Assembly: GCA_947461985.1 (NCBI GenBank) | Contig: CANHNT010000016.1 | Coordinates: 1-14,577 of the forward strand | Direction of reading: 5' to 3' | DNA: 14,577 nt | From: Bacteroidota bacterium | GTDB lineage: Bacteria; Bacteroidota; Bacteroidia; Chitinophagales; Chitinophagaceae | In this document: piece by piece, positions 1-6,451 of the stretch | How positions within the stretch are numbered: the first letter of the stretch is position 1 | How the letters are laid out: each line of letters begins with the position of its first letter | Notes under the pieces: model-generated | The model's input: only the letters and a program-made list of their open reading frames with translations | What the model was told of the DNA's origin: nothing | Database searches by the model: none | Program-made: the position numbers and the translations under genes

Positions 1-287
1 AGAGTTAAAAAATTGGAAGTTGGGTTTGGGTAAGCGGTTAATTTCAAATTAATGGAATTGTCTTCTATACCCAGCACAATAGAAATTTCGTAGGGTTGTT
101 GAACGCCTTGTGCTAAAGAACCTAATGAACCATTGGTGGTTTTGTAAACCATTTGGCCAACAGAATAACTTACCGAACCTCCACTGCCAGAAGCATTACC
201 GCCTGTGGTTGTAATAGCTTGCTGTGCTTGTGCTGTTAGTCCGAGTCCTAACAACAAAACACTCAATTTTACTTTTTTGTGTTTCAT
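1..287 (-). CDS. Secreted T9SS cargo protein, N-terminal part (C-terminus outside window)
   Basis: Partial gene: 95 complete codons from ATG at 287 down to base 1, open at the window edge. Residues 1-22 form a Sec signal peptide (basic MKHKKVK, then a leucine-rich core ending AQAQ, probable cut before QAITTTGG). A Gly/Ser-rich stretch follows (GGNASGSGGSVSYSVGQ, about 29-45), then GVQQPYEIS (about 61-69). A short linker leads into AYPNPTSNFLT, where the T9SS type A sorting domain begins. This matches a common small Bacteroidota family (usually about 170 residues) with SYSVGQ and GVQQPYEIS motifs followed directly by the sorting domain. Its biochemical function is not known to me. The protein would cross the inner membrane by Sec and the outer membrane by T9SS. 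The ATG is chosen because the signal peptide starts there. A possible promoter lies at 478-485 on the same strand, implying a long leader. Confidence 0.85.
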   Translation of the reverse strand, partial: MKHKKVKLSVLLLGLGLTAQAQQAITTTGGNASGSGGSVSYSVGQMVYKTTNGSLGSLAQGVQQPYEISIVLGIEDNSINLKLTAYPNPTSNFLT

Positions 288-477
288 TTTTTCTTTTGAT
301 TTTAATTGTTACTATTTATTTTTATTCTCATTTTTCTTTCATTCAGTTTTTCTCTGCGGTTCGTTTTTTTTCACAATGACCGCTAACTTACTTATAGAGG
401 CTACTCTTCTCCTTATTATTTTCATTTTACGTTGACATTTTTAGCAAAGAGGCTATAATAGTTTGTTAATGGTATTT

Positions 478-485
478 CAAAGATA
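478..485 (-). promoter_or_regulatory. Candidate -7 box (TATCTTTG) for the minus-strand secreted-protein gene
   Basis: On the minus strand the sequence reads TATCTTTG, a match to the Bacteroidota -7 consensus TAnnTTTG. A TTG lies about 22 bases upstream as a possible -33 element. It sits just downstream of the recombinase remnant and would leave a leader of roughly 180 bases before the ATG at 287. The long distance makes the assignment uncertain. Confidence 0.3.
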
Positions 486-496
486 TAGACAAATTT

Positions 497-592
497 TTAT
501 AAATCATCAAAAGGACTTTTTATTTTTTGAATTTCTCGGGTACTAACATGCGTATAAATTTCGGTGGTCTTACTATTTTTATGCCCTAAAGT
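497..592 (-). pseudogene. C-terminal remnant of a tyrosine recombinase/integrase
   Basis: Read on the minus strand from 592 to the stop at 497-499, this short frame encodes TLGHKNSKTTEIYTHVST followed by REIQKIKSPFDDL and a stop. This is the diagnostic C-terminus of XerC/XerD/integron-type tyrosine recombinases: LGHxxxxTTxxYTHV carries the last catalytic His and the nucleophilic Tyr, and the end of the form KSPxDxL is typical of Bacteroidota members. An in-frame stop at 593-595 immediately precedes it, and no upstream reading frame supplies the missing roughly 270 residues with the Arg-Lys-His-Arg catalytic residues. It is therefore a truncated, inactive scar. The place where the rest of the gene should lie is occupied by the inverted-repeat cluster at 631-839, which suggests past integration, deletion or rearrangement. 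Confidence 0.85.
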
Positions 593-706
593 TTACATTG
601 TATAATGGGTACTTCATAAAAATTCTAAAAAATTACTCCCATCGATTATTGCAATTGCAAAAAGTTGTAATTGCATTGCAAAATTTTGCAATGCTTTAAT
701 GCAGTT

Positions 707-744
707 GAGTAATGTAATTGCAAAAAGTTGCAATTTAATTACTC
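707..744. repeat. Hairpin, 17-position stem, AAAG loop
   Basis: The left arm 707-723 (GAGTAATGTAATTGCAA) pairs with 728-744 (TTGCAATTTAATTACTC) at 15 of 17 positions around loop 724-727. Its outer ends GAGTAAT/ATTACTC coincide with the ends of the two repeat modules, so it bridges them. No T-run follows it, so it is not an intrinsic terminator. Confidence 0.8.
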
Positions 745-750
745 CCATGG

Positions 751-786
751 TGCAATGCAATTGCAAAAAATTGTAATTGCATTGCA
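751..786. repeat. Hairpin, 16-bp stem, AAAA loop
   Basis: The left arm 751-766 (TGCAATGCAATTGCAA) pairs with 771-786 (TTGTAATTGCATTGCA), with one G-T position, around loop 767-770. It is the better preserved version of the structure in repeat copy 1, where the left arm has diverged. Confidence 0.8.
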
Positions 787-801
787 AAATTTTGCAAAGT
801 T

Positions 802-839
802 TTACTCGGTTGCATTAAAGCTTTAATCCAACCGAGTAA
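802..839. repeat. Hairpin, 19-position stem with one mismatch
   Basis: The arms are 802-820 (TTACTCGGTTGCATTAAAG) and 821-839 (CTTTAATCCAACCGAGTAA). They meet at AAAG|CTTT with no unpaired bases at the centre and a single C-C mismatch. It closes the repeat cluster on the miaB side. No T-run follows on the plus strand. Confidence 0.85.
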
Positions 840-962
840 TTTTAGCTGTTATTTTCTTAAAAAATGGATAAAATACCTTTTTGTTTCACTGCCTCCCAAA
901 TTGGAAAGCGTTGTTTTTTTAATCGCTTACGGCATTATTTTTAATTCAAAAGGGATAATCTC

Positions 963-970
963 TATATTTG
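963..970 (+). promoter_or_regulatory. Promoter -7 box TATATTTG for miaB
   Basis: TATATTTG is an exact match to the Bacteroidota TAnnTTTG -7 element. It lies 19 bases before the ATG at 990, implying a leader of roughly 10-15 bases. No convincing -33 TTTG is seen at the expected distance. Confidence 0.55.
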
Positions 971-989
971 CAAAATACAATAAACAAAA

Positions 990-2396
990 ATGCTAGAATT
1001 GACTTCAAAAGTAATTGATGAACGAGTGCAAGGAAATGCCTTTGAATCGCCTATAAATGTAAAAGCAACGAAGAAATTTTATATTGAAAGTTATGGTTGT
1101 GCCATGAACTTTAATGACAGCGAAATTGTGGCTTCTTTGTTGCATGACGTGGGCTATGGGGCTACCAAAAACCCAGATGAAGCGAATTTAATTTTAATCA
1201 ATACGTGTTCTATTCGAGATAAAGCGGAGCAAACCGTGCGTTTTAGATTGATGCATTTTAAAGGATTTAAAAAACGAAATAAACATTTATTGGTAGGCGT
1301 GTTGGGCTGCATGGCGGAGCGTTTAAAGGATAAATTGTTGGAAGAAGAGAAGTTGGTGGACATGGTGATTGGGCCCGATGCTTACAGAACCTTGCCTGCC
1401 TTAATTGCGGAAGCTGAAAGTGGACAAAAAGGAATTAATGTATTGTTGAGCCGAGAGGAAACCTATGCCGATGTGAGCCCTGTGCGTTTGGATGGCAATG
1501 GCGTTTCGAGCTTTGTGAGCATTATGAGGGGTTGCAACAATATGTGTAGTTTTTGTGTGGTGCCGTTTACTAGAGGGAGAGAGCGTAGCCGAGATGCCGA
1601 TTCGATTGTGCAAGAAGCAAGAGAATTGTTTGAAAATGGATATAAGGAAGTGACTCTTTTGGGACAAAACGTGGACAGTTACCGTTGGGAAAATGCCGAT
1701 AATACAGAGTTGGTTACGTTTGCCAATTTAATGGAACGAGTGGCTTTAATTAATCCAAAATTACGGGTTCGATTTAGCACCTCTCATCCTAAAGACATTA
1801 CCGATGACGTGATGCATACGATTGCGAAGTATGATAATATTTGCAACTACATTCATTTGCCTGTGCAAAGTGGCAGTACGCGTATTTTGCAATTGATGAA
1901 TAGAAATTACACCAAAGAATGGTATTTGCATAAAGTGAAACGCATTAAGGAAATTTTACCTGATTGTGGTTTAAGCACCGATTTAATCATTGGTTTTTGT
2001 ACCGAAACAGAGGAAGATCAACAAGAAACGTTGGACTTAATGAAGGAATGTAAATTTGATTTAGCCTATATGTATTCATACAGTGAGCGCCCTGGAACCT
2101 TGGCTGCTCGAAGGTATGAAGATGATGTGACGGAGGAAATTAAAAGTCGTCGATTGAGTGAAGTGATTGAATTGCACCGAGGTTTTAGCCACGAAAGCAA
2201 TTTAGCCGATGTGGGTAAAACGTATGAAGTTTTGGTTGAAGGACCCTCGAAGAAAAACGAAAATGAACTGTGTGGACGAACCGATAAAAACAAAATGGTT
2301 ATTTTTCCGAAAGGAAATGCCCAAAAATGTGATTATGTATTGGTTAAAATTGTGGCTTGTACTTCAGGAACTTTGTTAGGCGAAATAGTGGGGTAG
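990..2396 (+). CDS. miaB: tRNA-2-methylthio-N6-isopentenyladenosine-37 synthase MiaB
   Basis: A radical-SAM methylthiotransferase that converts i6A37 to ms2i6A37 in tRNAs reading UNN codons, acting in the cytoplasm. The N-terminal UPF0004 domain has the three cysteines binding the auxiliary [4Fe-4S] cluster: C37 (YGCAMN), C73 (NTCSIR) and C107 (GCMAER). The radical-SAM CxxxCxxC is C182-C186-C189 (RGCNNMCSFCVVPFTRGRER). LLGQNVDSY follows, and the C-terminal part (about 400-468) is a TRAM-type RNA-binding domain. At 468 residues it is of normal family length. The GQNVxxY and FTRGRE motifs favour MiaB over the paralogues RimO and MtaB. The ATG at 990 fits the family's short N-terminal leader and follows a good -7 box. 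It is convergent with the next gene, 17 bases away. Base use looks somewhat more GC-rich than its neighbours, as expected for a conserved housekeeping gene. Confidence 0.97.
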   Translation: MLELTSKVIDERVQGNAFESPINVKATKKFYIESYGCAMNFNDSEIVASLLHDVGYGATKNPDEANLILINTCSIRDKAEQTVRFRLMHFKGFKKRNKHLLVGVLGCMAERLKDKLLEEEKLVDMVIGPDAYRTLPALIAEAESGQKGINVLLSREETYADVSPVRLDGNGVSSFVSIMRGCNNMCSFCVVPFTRGRERSRDADSIVQEARELFENGYKEVTLLGQNVDSYRWENADNTELVTFANLMERVALINPKLRVRFSTSHPKDITDDVMHTIAKYDNICNYIHLPVQSGSTRILQLMNRNYTKEWYLHKVKRIKEILPDCGLSTDLIIGFCTETEEDQQETLDLMKECKFDLAYMYSYSERPGTLAARRYEDDVTEEIKSRRLSEVIELHRGFSHESNLADVGKTYEVLVEGPSKKNENELCGRTDKNKMVIFPKGNAQKCDYVLVKIVACTSGTLLGEIVG

Positions 2397-2413
2397 TGAA
2401 TATAGAATAACGA

Positions 2414-4819
2414 TTATTTTTTAATCACCTTGGTTTCTACCAATTCATTGTCTATTCGTACTTCTAATTTATATTCGCCTTCGTTTTCTAAAGAGGTATC
2501 CATTTTTTGAATATTAGCGCCGTTGTTGGCTATGGTGGTCGATTCTTTCATGATTCGTCCACTTTCATCGAGCAATTTAATATTGATGACACTGTTCATT
2601 TTGATGTCATAATTAATTTCAATTTCATTGATTGATGGATTGTAGTTAACCACAATTTTTGAAACATGGGGTTCCCAATATACCGATTTTATCGGGCTTG
2701 AAATGGCCGTTCGACCTTCCAAATTGGTTTGCGTTAAACGATAATAATTATACCCTTCAAAAGGTTTTTCATCAATCAAAGTATAGTCGATTGCCACATT
2801 GCTACTGCCACCTTTGGCTTTAGATACGATGCCTTTAATTTGTTCAAAATGAATGCTGTCTTTTCCTCGTTCGAGGGTATAACATTTATTATTTTGTTCA
2901 AACTCACTTTTCCACGAAACCATATCCATGGTATTTTCTTTTTGAATCGTGAAGTCGGTTATAATATTGAACAAAGGTTGCATGTTATTGTATAAAATAA
3001 GGGTGCCGTTTTCGCCAGTAGCCCAAGCCAAGGTATCGTGCAAAATAAATACGTTGCGTAAAGATTGAATGGTTCCTGAAGCTTCTTTTTCCCAAGATTT
3101 TCCTTCGTTGGTTGATGTAAAAATACTGCCATTGTCGCCCACAATGATTCCTTTTTTTGGGGAAGAAAAATAAATAGAATGTAGGGTTTCATTTTCGATT
3201 AATTGTTTATCGTTCCAATGCAGTCCTCCATCTTTTGTAGATAATAACAGCCCGTTTTCACCCACTGCAAAACCTGTTTTTTCAGAGATAAAATGCACAC
3301 TGTTTATATTTTTACTGGTTTTCGATGTTTGAAATGTCCAATTTATTCCGCCATTGTTTGAACATAAAATAGTGCCTGCATCACCCACTATCCAACCCAT
3401 TTTATTTTTATTAAAAAAGATTGAACGCAGGTTATTGGTGGTATTGCTTTCAATTTGATTCCAAGTATTTCCACCATTGGTGGTAATGGATAGGAGTCCT
3501 TTATCTCCTAAAAGAATGCCTTGTGATGAGGTACTAAAGTAAATAGCTTGTATATTGTTTTTTGTATTCGATTTTTGAGGATACCAATCTAGTCCAGCGT
3601 TTTGTGTAGTATATAATACACCACTATCGCCCACAATAATACCTTGTGTTGCAGTTATAAAATGCATGGCATTGAAATCTAATTGCGAATTCATATTTTT
3701 AATATCCCAAGTATTTCCACCATTTTCGGTTTTTAAAAGCATCCCATGTTCACCAATTGCCCAACCTTTTTTGCCTGTAATAAAAAATAAATCATTTAAG
3801 CCTGCATAGGTATTTTGCGATTGCTCCGTCCAATTTTCTCCAGCATTTTCGGTCACTAAAATAGGACCGTAATCACTCATAATAAATCCTTTTTGAGGAG
3901 ATGGAAAATTTATTGAATACAACGTTTGATTTGTGTTAACGAAATGGGATGACCAAGTTTCGCCCCCATTTTTAGTGGTTAAAATGGTTCCAGAAGTGCC
4001 TACGCAAAATCCGTTTTTAGGGGAAGTAAAAAAAACAGCTTGTAAAAAAATGGATGTATTTGATTGTTGTGTTGTCCAGGTTTCGCCCGCATTTTTTGTT
4101 TTTAAAATTGTGCCATTATTGCCAACAATAAATCCTTCGTTTTCGGTAATGAAATAAACGGCATGCAATATTTCTTTACTATTTGATGTTTGTGTTGTCC
4201 ATGTATTTCCACCATCTTTGGTATGTAAAACAGTACCAGCAAAGCCTACCGCAAAACCGCTTAACTCAGAGGTAAAAAAAACATGATATAAAATTTGCGT
4301 CGATTGGGAGTTTTGAACCATCCACGATTTTCCACCATCTGTAGTATGCAAAATTTTTCCATTGCCGCCCACTATCCAACCGGATAGTTTGTTGACAAAG
4401 AAAATCGACCAAAGGTCTTGAAATACGATTTGGTTTTGAATCATCCATGTTTCTCCACCATTTTGAGTATGTAAAAGAATGCCATTTGAACCCACAACCC
4501 AACCTTCATTTGTTGACGTAAAATATACTGTCGATAAATTTTCTAATGTATTGGATCGTTGTGCAGACCAAGTTTTGCCACCGTTGAGTGTATTTAAAAT
4601 AGCACCTTCATTACCTACTGCCCAACCTTTAGTTTCGGTAATAAAAAAAGTATTGGTCATTTTGGTAGCATTGTAGGTGGAGTTTCCATGTTGCATAGGA
4701 GTTCCCCAAAACAGTGCGTTTGATTTATTTTTTGAAAAAGAATTATTGGGGTATGCAAATAAAATAATGACTACAAAAAGTTGTAAAAATGAAGTGCCGT
4801 TGTTGAATTTTAAATTCAT
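2414..4819 (-). CDS. Secreted Ycf48/BNR-type beta-propeller repeat protein with T9SS sorting domain
   Basis: 801 residues. Residues 1-29 are a signal peptide (hydrophobic LQLFVVIILFAY core). From about residue 60 to 615 there are 14 tandem repeats with the pattern G(W/F)xVGxxGxxLxTxNGGxTW. The period is 41 residues: W66 of the first and W599 of the last are 13 x 41 apart. Thirteen copies are clear; the last (LAWATGENGT) lacks the NGGxTW end. This is the signature of the Ycf48-like/BNR photosystem II assembly-factor fold, and 14 blades would fit two seven-bladed propellers. Next comes an Ig/FN3-like module (about 625-715, VSWKSEF, YTLERGKD, NYYRLTQ) that commonly precedes the sorting domain, then the T9SS type A domain (about 720-801, LLDESGRIM to the C-terminal VIKK). 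In Bacteroidota such proteins are surface or secreted proteins of unknown ligand; a photosystem role is not implied. The start is fixed by the signal peptide. Confidence 0.92.
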   Translation of the reverse strand: MNLKFNNGTSFLQLFVVIILFAYPNNSFSKNKSNALFWGTPMQHGNSTYNATKMTNTFFITETKGWAVGNEGAILNTLNGGKTWSAQRSNTLENLSTVYFTSTNEGWVVGSNGILLHTQNGGETWMIQNQIVFQDLWSIFFVNKLSGWIVGGNGKILHTTDGGKSWMVQNSQSTQILYHVFFTSELSGFAVGFAGTVLHTKDGGNTWTTQTSNSKEILHAVYFITENEGFIVGNNGTILKTKNAGETWTTQQSNTSIFLQAVFFTSPKNGFCVGTSGTILTTKNGGETWSSHFVNTNQTLYSINFPSPQKGFIMSDYGPILVTENAGENWTEQSQNTYAGLNDLFFITGKKGWAIGEHGMLLKTENGGNTWDIKNMNSQLDFNAMHFITATQGIIVGDSGVLYTTQNAGLDWYPQKSNTKNNIQAIYFSTSSQGILLGDKGLLSITTNGGNTWNQIESNTTNNLRSIFFNKNKMGWIVGDAGTILCSNNGGINWTFQTSKTSKNINSVHFISEKTGFAVGENGLLLSTKDGGLHWNDKQLIENETLHSIYFSSPKKGIIVGDNGSIFTSTNEGKSWEKEASGTIQSLRNVFILHDTLAWATGENGTLILYNNMQPLFNIITDFTIQKENTMDMVSWKSEFEQNNKCYTLERGKDSIHFEQIKGIVSKAKGGSSNVAIDYTLIDEKPFEGYNYYRLTQTNLEGRTAISSPIKSVYWEPHVSKIVVNYNPSINEIEINYDIKMNSVINIKLLDESGRIMKESTTIANNGANIQKMDTSLENEGEYKLEVRIDNELVETKVIKK

Positions 4820-4983
4820 TATCTTGTAAAATATTATTTAGTATGACCGTTGTATTAAATTATGCTTCTAAATTCATTCAATTTGTATGCCATTTTGAAT
4901 TAAAATTAGAATAGAACTCCTTTAATAAAAATCTAAGATAAGAATAGAAATAGATTCAAACTCTAAATTTCAAAATATTATTC

Positions 4984-4991
4984 TATTTTTA
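4984..4991 (+). promoter_or_regulatory. Variant -7 box (TATTTTTA) abutting the symporter start codon
   Basis: TATTTTTA followed by GC resembles TAnnTTTG with the final G replaced by A. It ends only 4 bases before the ATG at 4996. If used, the transcript would be leaderless or nearly so. Confidence is low because the last consensus base is missing. Confidence 0.3.
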
Positions 4992-4995
4992 GCGA

Positions 4996-6381
4996 ATGAA
5001 AAACAAATCGCTCACGCTTTTTATCTTAATTTTTTCTACTCTAGTTGTAGGTATCCATTTATTAAATATTAAATACATTCATATTTCGGATGATATTTTA
5101 TTTTTTCTTAGAATATTGGCTGTTTTATTTTTAAGCTATTTTGGATGGGTGAAAAAAAGTTTACCCACTTGGATTTTAATTTCTATGCTCATTGGAATTG
5201 TTATTGGTTATGATTTTCCTCAAGTGGCGTTAAAATTAGATGTGCTGAGTAAAGTATTTTTAAAACTCATTAAAACCATTATTGCCCCGTTAATTTTTGC
5301 CACCTTAGTGGTTGGTATTGCTGGTCATTCTAACTTGAAGCAAGTGGGTCGAATTGCCTGGAAGTCAATACTTTATTTCTATTTTGCAACCACATTTGCC
5401 CTTTTTATAGGTTTAATTGCCATCAATTTTACCAAAGCAGGAAGTGGAATAAGCTTTCCCACTGATATTGGAGAGGAGTTGCAAAAGCCTGCTCAACAAA
5501 CTTGGCAAGACATGATTTTACATATTTTTCCTGATAATATTGCTAAATCCATTGTAGAAGGACAGGTTTTACAAGTTGTTATTTTCAGTATTATTTTCGG
5601 CATTGCGTTGGCTATGTTGTCTGACAAATTGAAAAAACCAATGTTGGAATTTTCAGAAAGTTTAGCTGAAACCATGTTTAAATTCACCAATATTGTGATG
5701 TATTTCGCACCGTTAGGCGTAGGTGGCGCCATAGCTTACACCGTAGGTAAATTAGGCATAGGGGTTTTGCAAAATGGAATCTTTTTAGTGTTGACTTTAT
5801 ACGGCGCTTTAATTGCATTTGTATTAATCGTATTACTTCCAATTGCTTTTTTTACACGATTGAATATTAAAAATTTATTCAAAGCATTATCTGAACCCGT
5901 TACCTTGGCTTTTGCTACTGCAAGCTCAGAAAGTGCCTTGCCTAAAGCCATGCGCAACATGGAAAAATTTGGTGTTCCTCGAAAAATTGTTTCCTTCGTA
6001 ATGCCTTTGGGTTATAGTTTTAATTTAGATGGAACCACTTTATACCTTTCGTTAGCCAGTATTTTTGTGGCTCAAGCTTGTAAAATTGATTTATCAATTG
6101 GTCAGCAATTGTTTATGGTTTTTACCTTAATGATTACTTCTAAAGGAGTTGCCGGTGTTCCTCGTGCCTCTTTTGTTATTTTATTAGGTACGATTGCTTC
6201 ATTTGGTTTAAAAGAATGGCCTTTGTATATCATTTTGGGAATAGATGCCTTGATGGATATGGCTCGTACCAGTGTGAATGTGTTAGGAAACTGTTTGGCA
6301 AGTGCCGTTATCGCAAGATGGGAAGGTGAATTAGATGATGAAAAAATGAACAGTGCGTTGGTTTTCGATGGGGTAGAGTAA
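4996..6381 (+). CDS. Dicarboxylate/amino acid:cation symporter (DAACS, GltP/DctA family)
   Basis: An inner-membrane secondary transporter that takes up glutamate/aspartate or C4-dicarboxylates with protons or sodium. The 461 residues include about eight core membrane segments plus two re-entrant loops. HP1 holds the serine-rich motif ATASSESALP (307-316). TM7 has NLDGTT (343-348, the NMDGT motif of the family). HP2 holds SKGVAGVPRAS. TM8 has DMARTSVNVLGN (421-432). R424 aligns with the archaeal GltPh arginine that binds the side-chain carboxylate, and N428 with the conserved Asn. N432 stands where GltPh has a sodium-binding Asp; as I recall, bacterial proton-coupled relatives also have Asn here, so proton coupling is inferred. 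The N-terminus (1-60) has about two hydrophobic segments, somewhat longer than the usual 420-440-residue proteins. It has its own upstream gap and no operon partner. Exact substrate is not decided by sequence. Confidence 0.93.
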   Translation: MKNKSLTLFILIFSTLVVGIHLLNIKYIHISDDILFFLRILAVLFLSYFGWVKKSLPTWILISMLIGIVIGYDFPQVALKLDVLSKVFLKLIKTIIAPLIFATLVVGIAGHSNLKQVGRIAWKSILYFYFATTFALFIGLIAINFTKAGSGISFPTDIGEELQKPAQQTWQDMILHIFPDNIAKSIVEGQVLQVVIFSIIFGIALAMLSDKLKKPMLEFSESLAETMFKFTNIVMYFAPLGVGGAIAYTVGKLGIGVLQNGIFLVLTLYGALIAFVLIVLLPIAFFTRLNIKNLFKALSEPVTLAFATASSESALPKAMRNMEKFGVPRKIVSFVMPLGYSFNLDGTTLYLSLASIFVAQACKIDLSIGQQLFMVFTLMITSKGVAGVPRASFVILLGTIASFGLKEWPLYIILGIDALMDMARTSVNVLGNCLASAVIARWEGELDDEKMNSALVFDGVE

Positions 6382-6439
6382 TGATATTCATAAGTAATTC
6401 ATTTTCAAATTTTTAATACTAATATTCCTTTTTTCATTT

Positions 6440-6447
6440 TACTTTTG
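6440..6447 (+). promoter_or_regulatory. Promoter -7 box TACTTTTG close to the secreted nuclease start
   Basis: An exact match to TAnnTTTG, ending 4 bases before the ATG at 6452. With the usual 5-8 base distance from box to transcription start, the mRNA would begin at or next to the start codon. No clear -33 element is seen. Confidence 0.4.
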
Positions 6448-6451
6448 TGAG

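Larger units (their letters stand above)
631..839. repeat. Cluster of interlocking inverted repeats (TTGCAATTGCAA/ATTACTC type)
   Basis: About 210 non-coding bases built from a few words: ATTACTC/GAGTAAT, TTGCAA, AATTGCA and GCATTGCAA. Two similar modules occur 106 bases apart, roughly 631-697 and 737-803. Each contains AATTACTCCCAT, then TTGCAA-AAA(G/A)-TTGTAA, then TTGCATTGCAAAATTTTGCAA. In copy 1 the last part extends to a perfect 22-base palindrome (673-694). Between and after the modules lie hairpins 707-744, 751-786 and 802-839. It may be a decayed MITE-like or REP-like element, or recombination sites linked to the neighbouring recombinase scar. No protein is encoded and no known family is recognised. 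Confidence 0.8.
288..989. other. 700-bp intergenic region with recombination scars
   Basis: No intact gene is supported here. From left to right: an AT-rich probable leader of the minus-strand gene (288-477), a candidate promoter box (478-485, -), the C-terminal remnant of a tyrosine recombinase (497-592, -), an inverted-repeat cluster (631-839), a short coding-like open stretch on the minus strand (857-934), and the miaB promoter (963-970). Forward reading 205-435 is open but is low-complexity Phe/Leu-rich sequence overlapping the minus-strand signal-peptide gene, so it is not called. Confidence 0.7.

Noticed and set aside
205..435. Forward open reading frame of 76 codons
   Set aside because: It overlaps the opposite-strand signal-peptide gene. 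Its product is Phe/Leu/Ser-rich low-complexity sequence from T-rich DNA, and it has no promoter box.
631..839. Integron attC site or cassette array
   Set aside because: GTTGAGT (704-710) fits GTTRRRY and ATCCAAC (826-832) fits RYYYAAC, but neither has a correctly ordered partner at attC spacing, and the order is reversed. Chance matches are likely.
631..839. CRISPR array
   Set aside because: There are only two main repeat copies, the intervening sequence is itself palindromic and related, and no cas genes are present.
3933..4676. Open frames on the plus strand opposite the propeller gene (3933-4157, 4479-4676)
   Set aside because: They are antisense shadows of the 41-residue repeats. Their products repeat the same reversed pattern and have no start signals.
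2414..4819. Photosystem II assembly factor role for the Ycf48-like protein
   Set aside because: The repeats match the fold, but the T9SS tail, repeat number and Bacteroidota context point to a secreted protein. Nothing photosynthetic is present.
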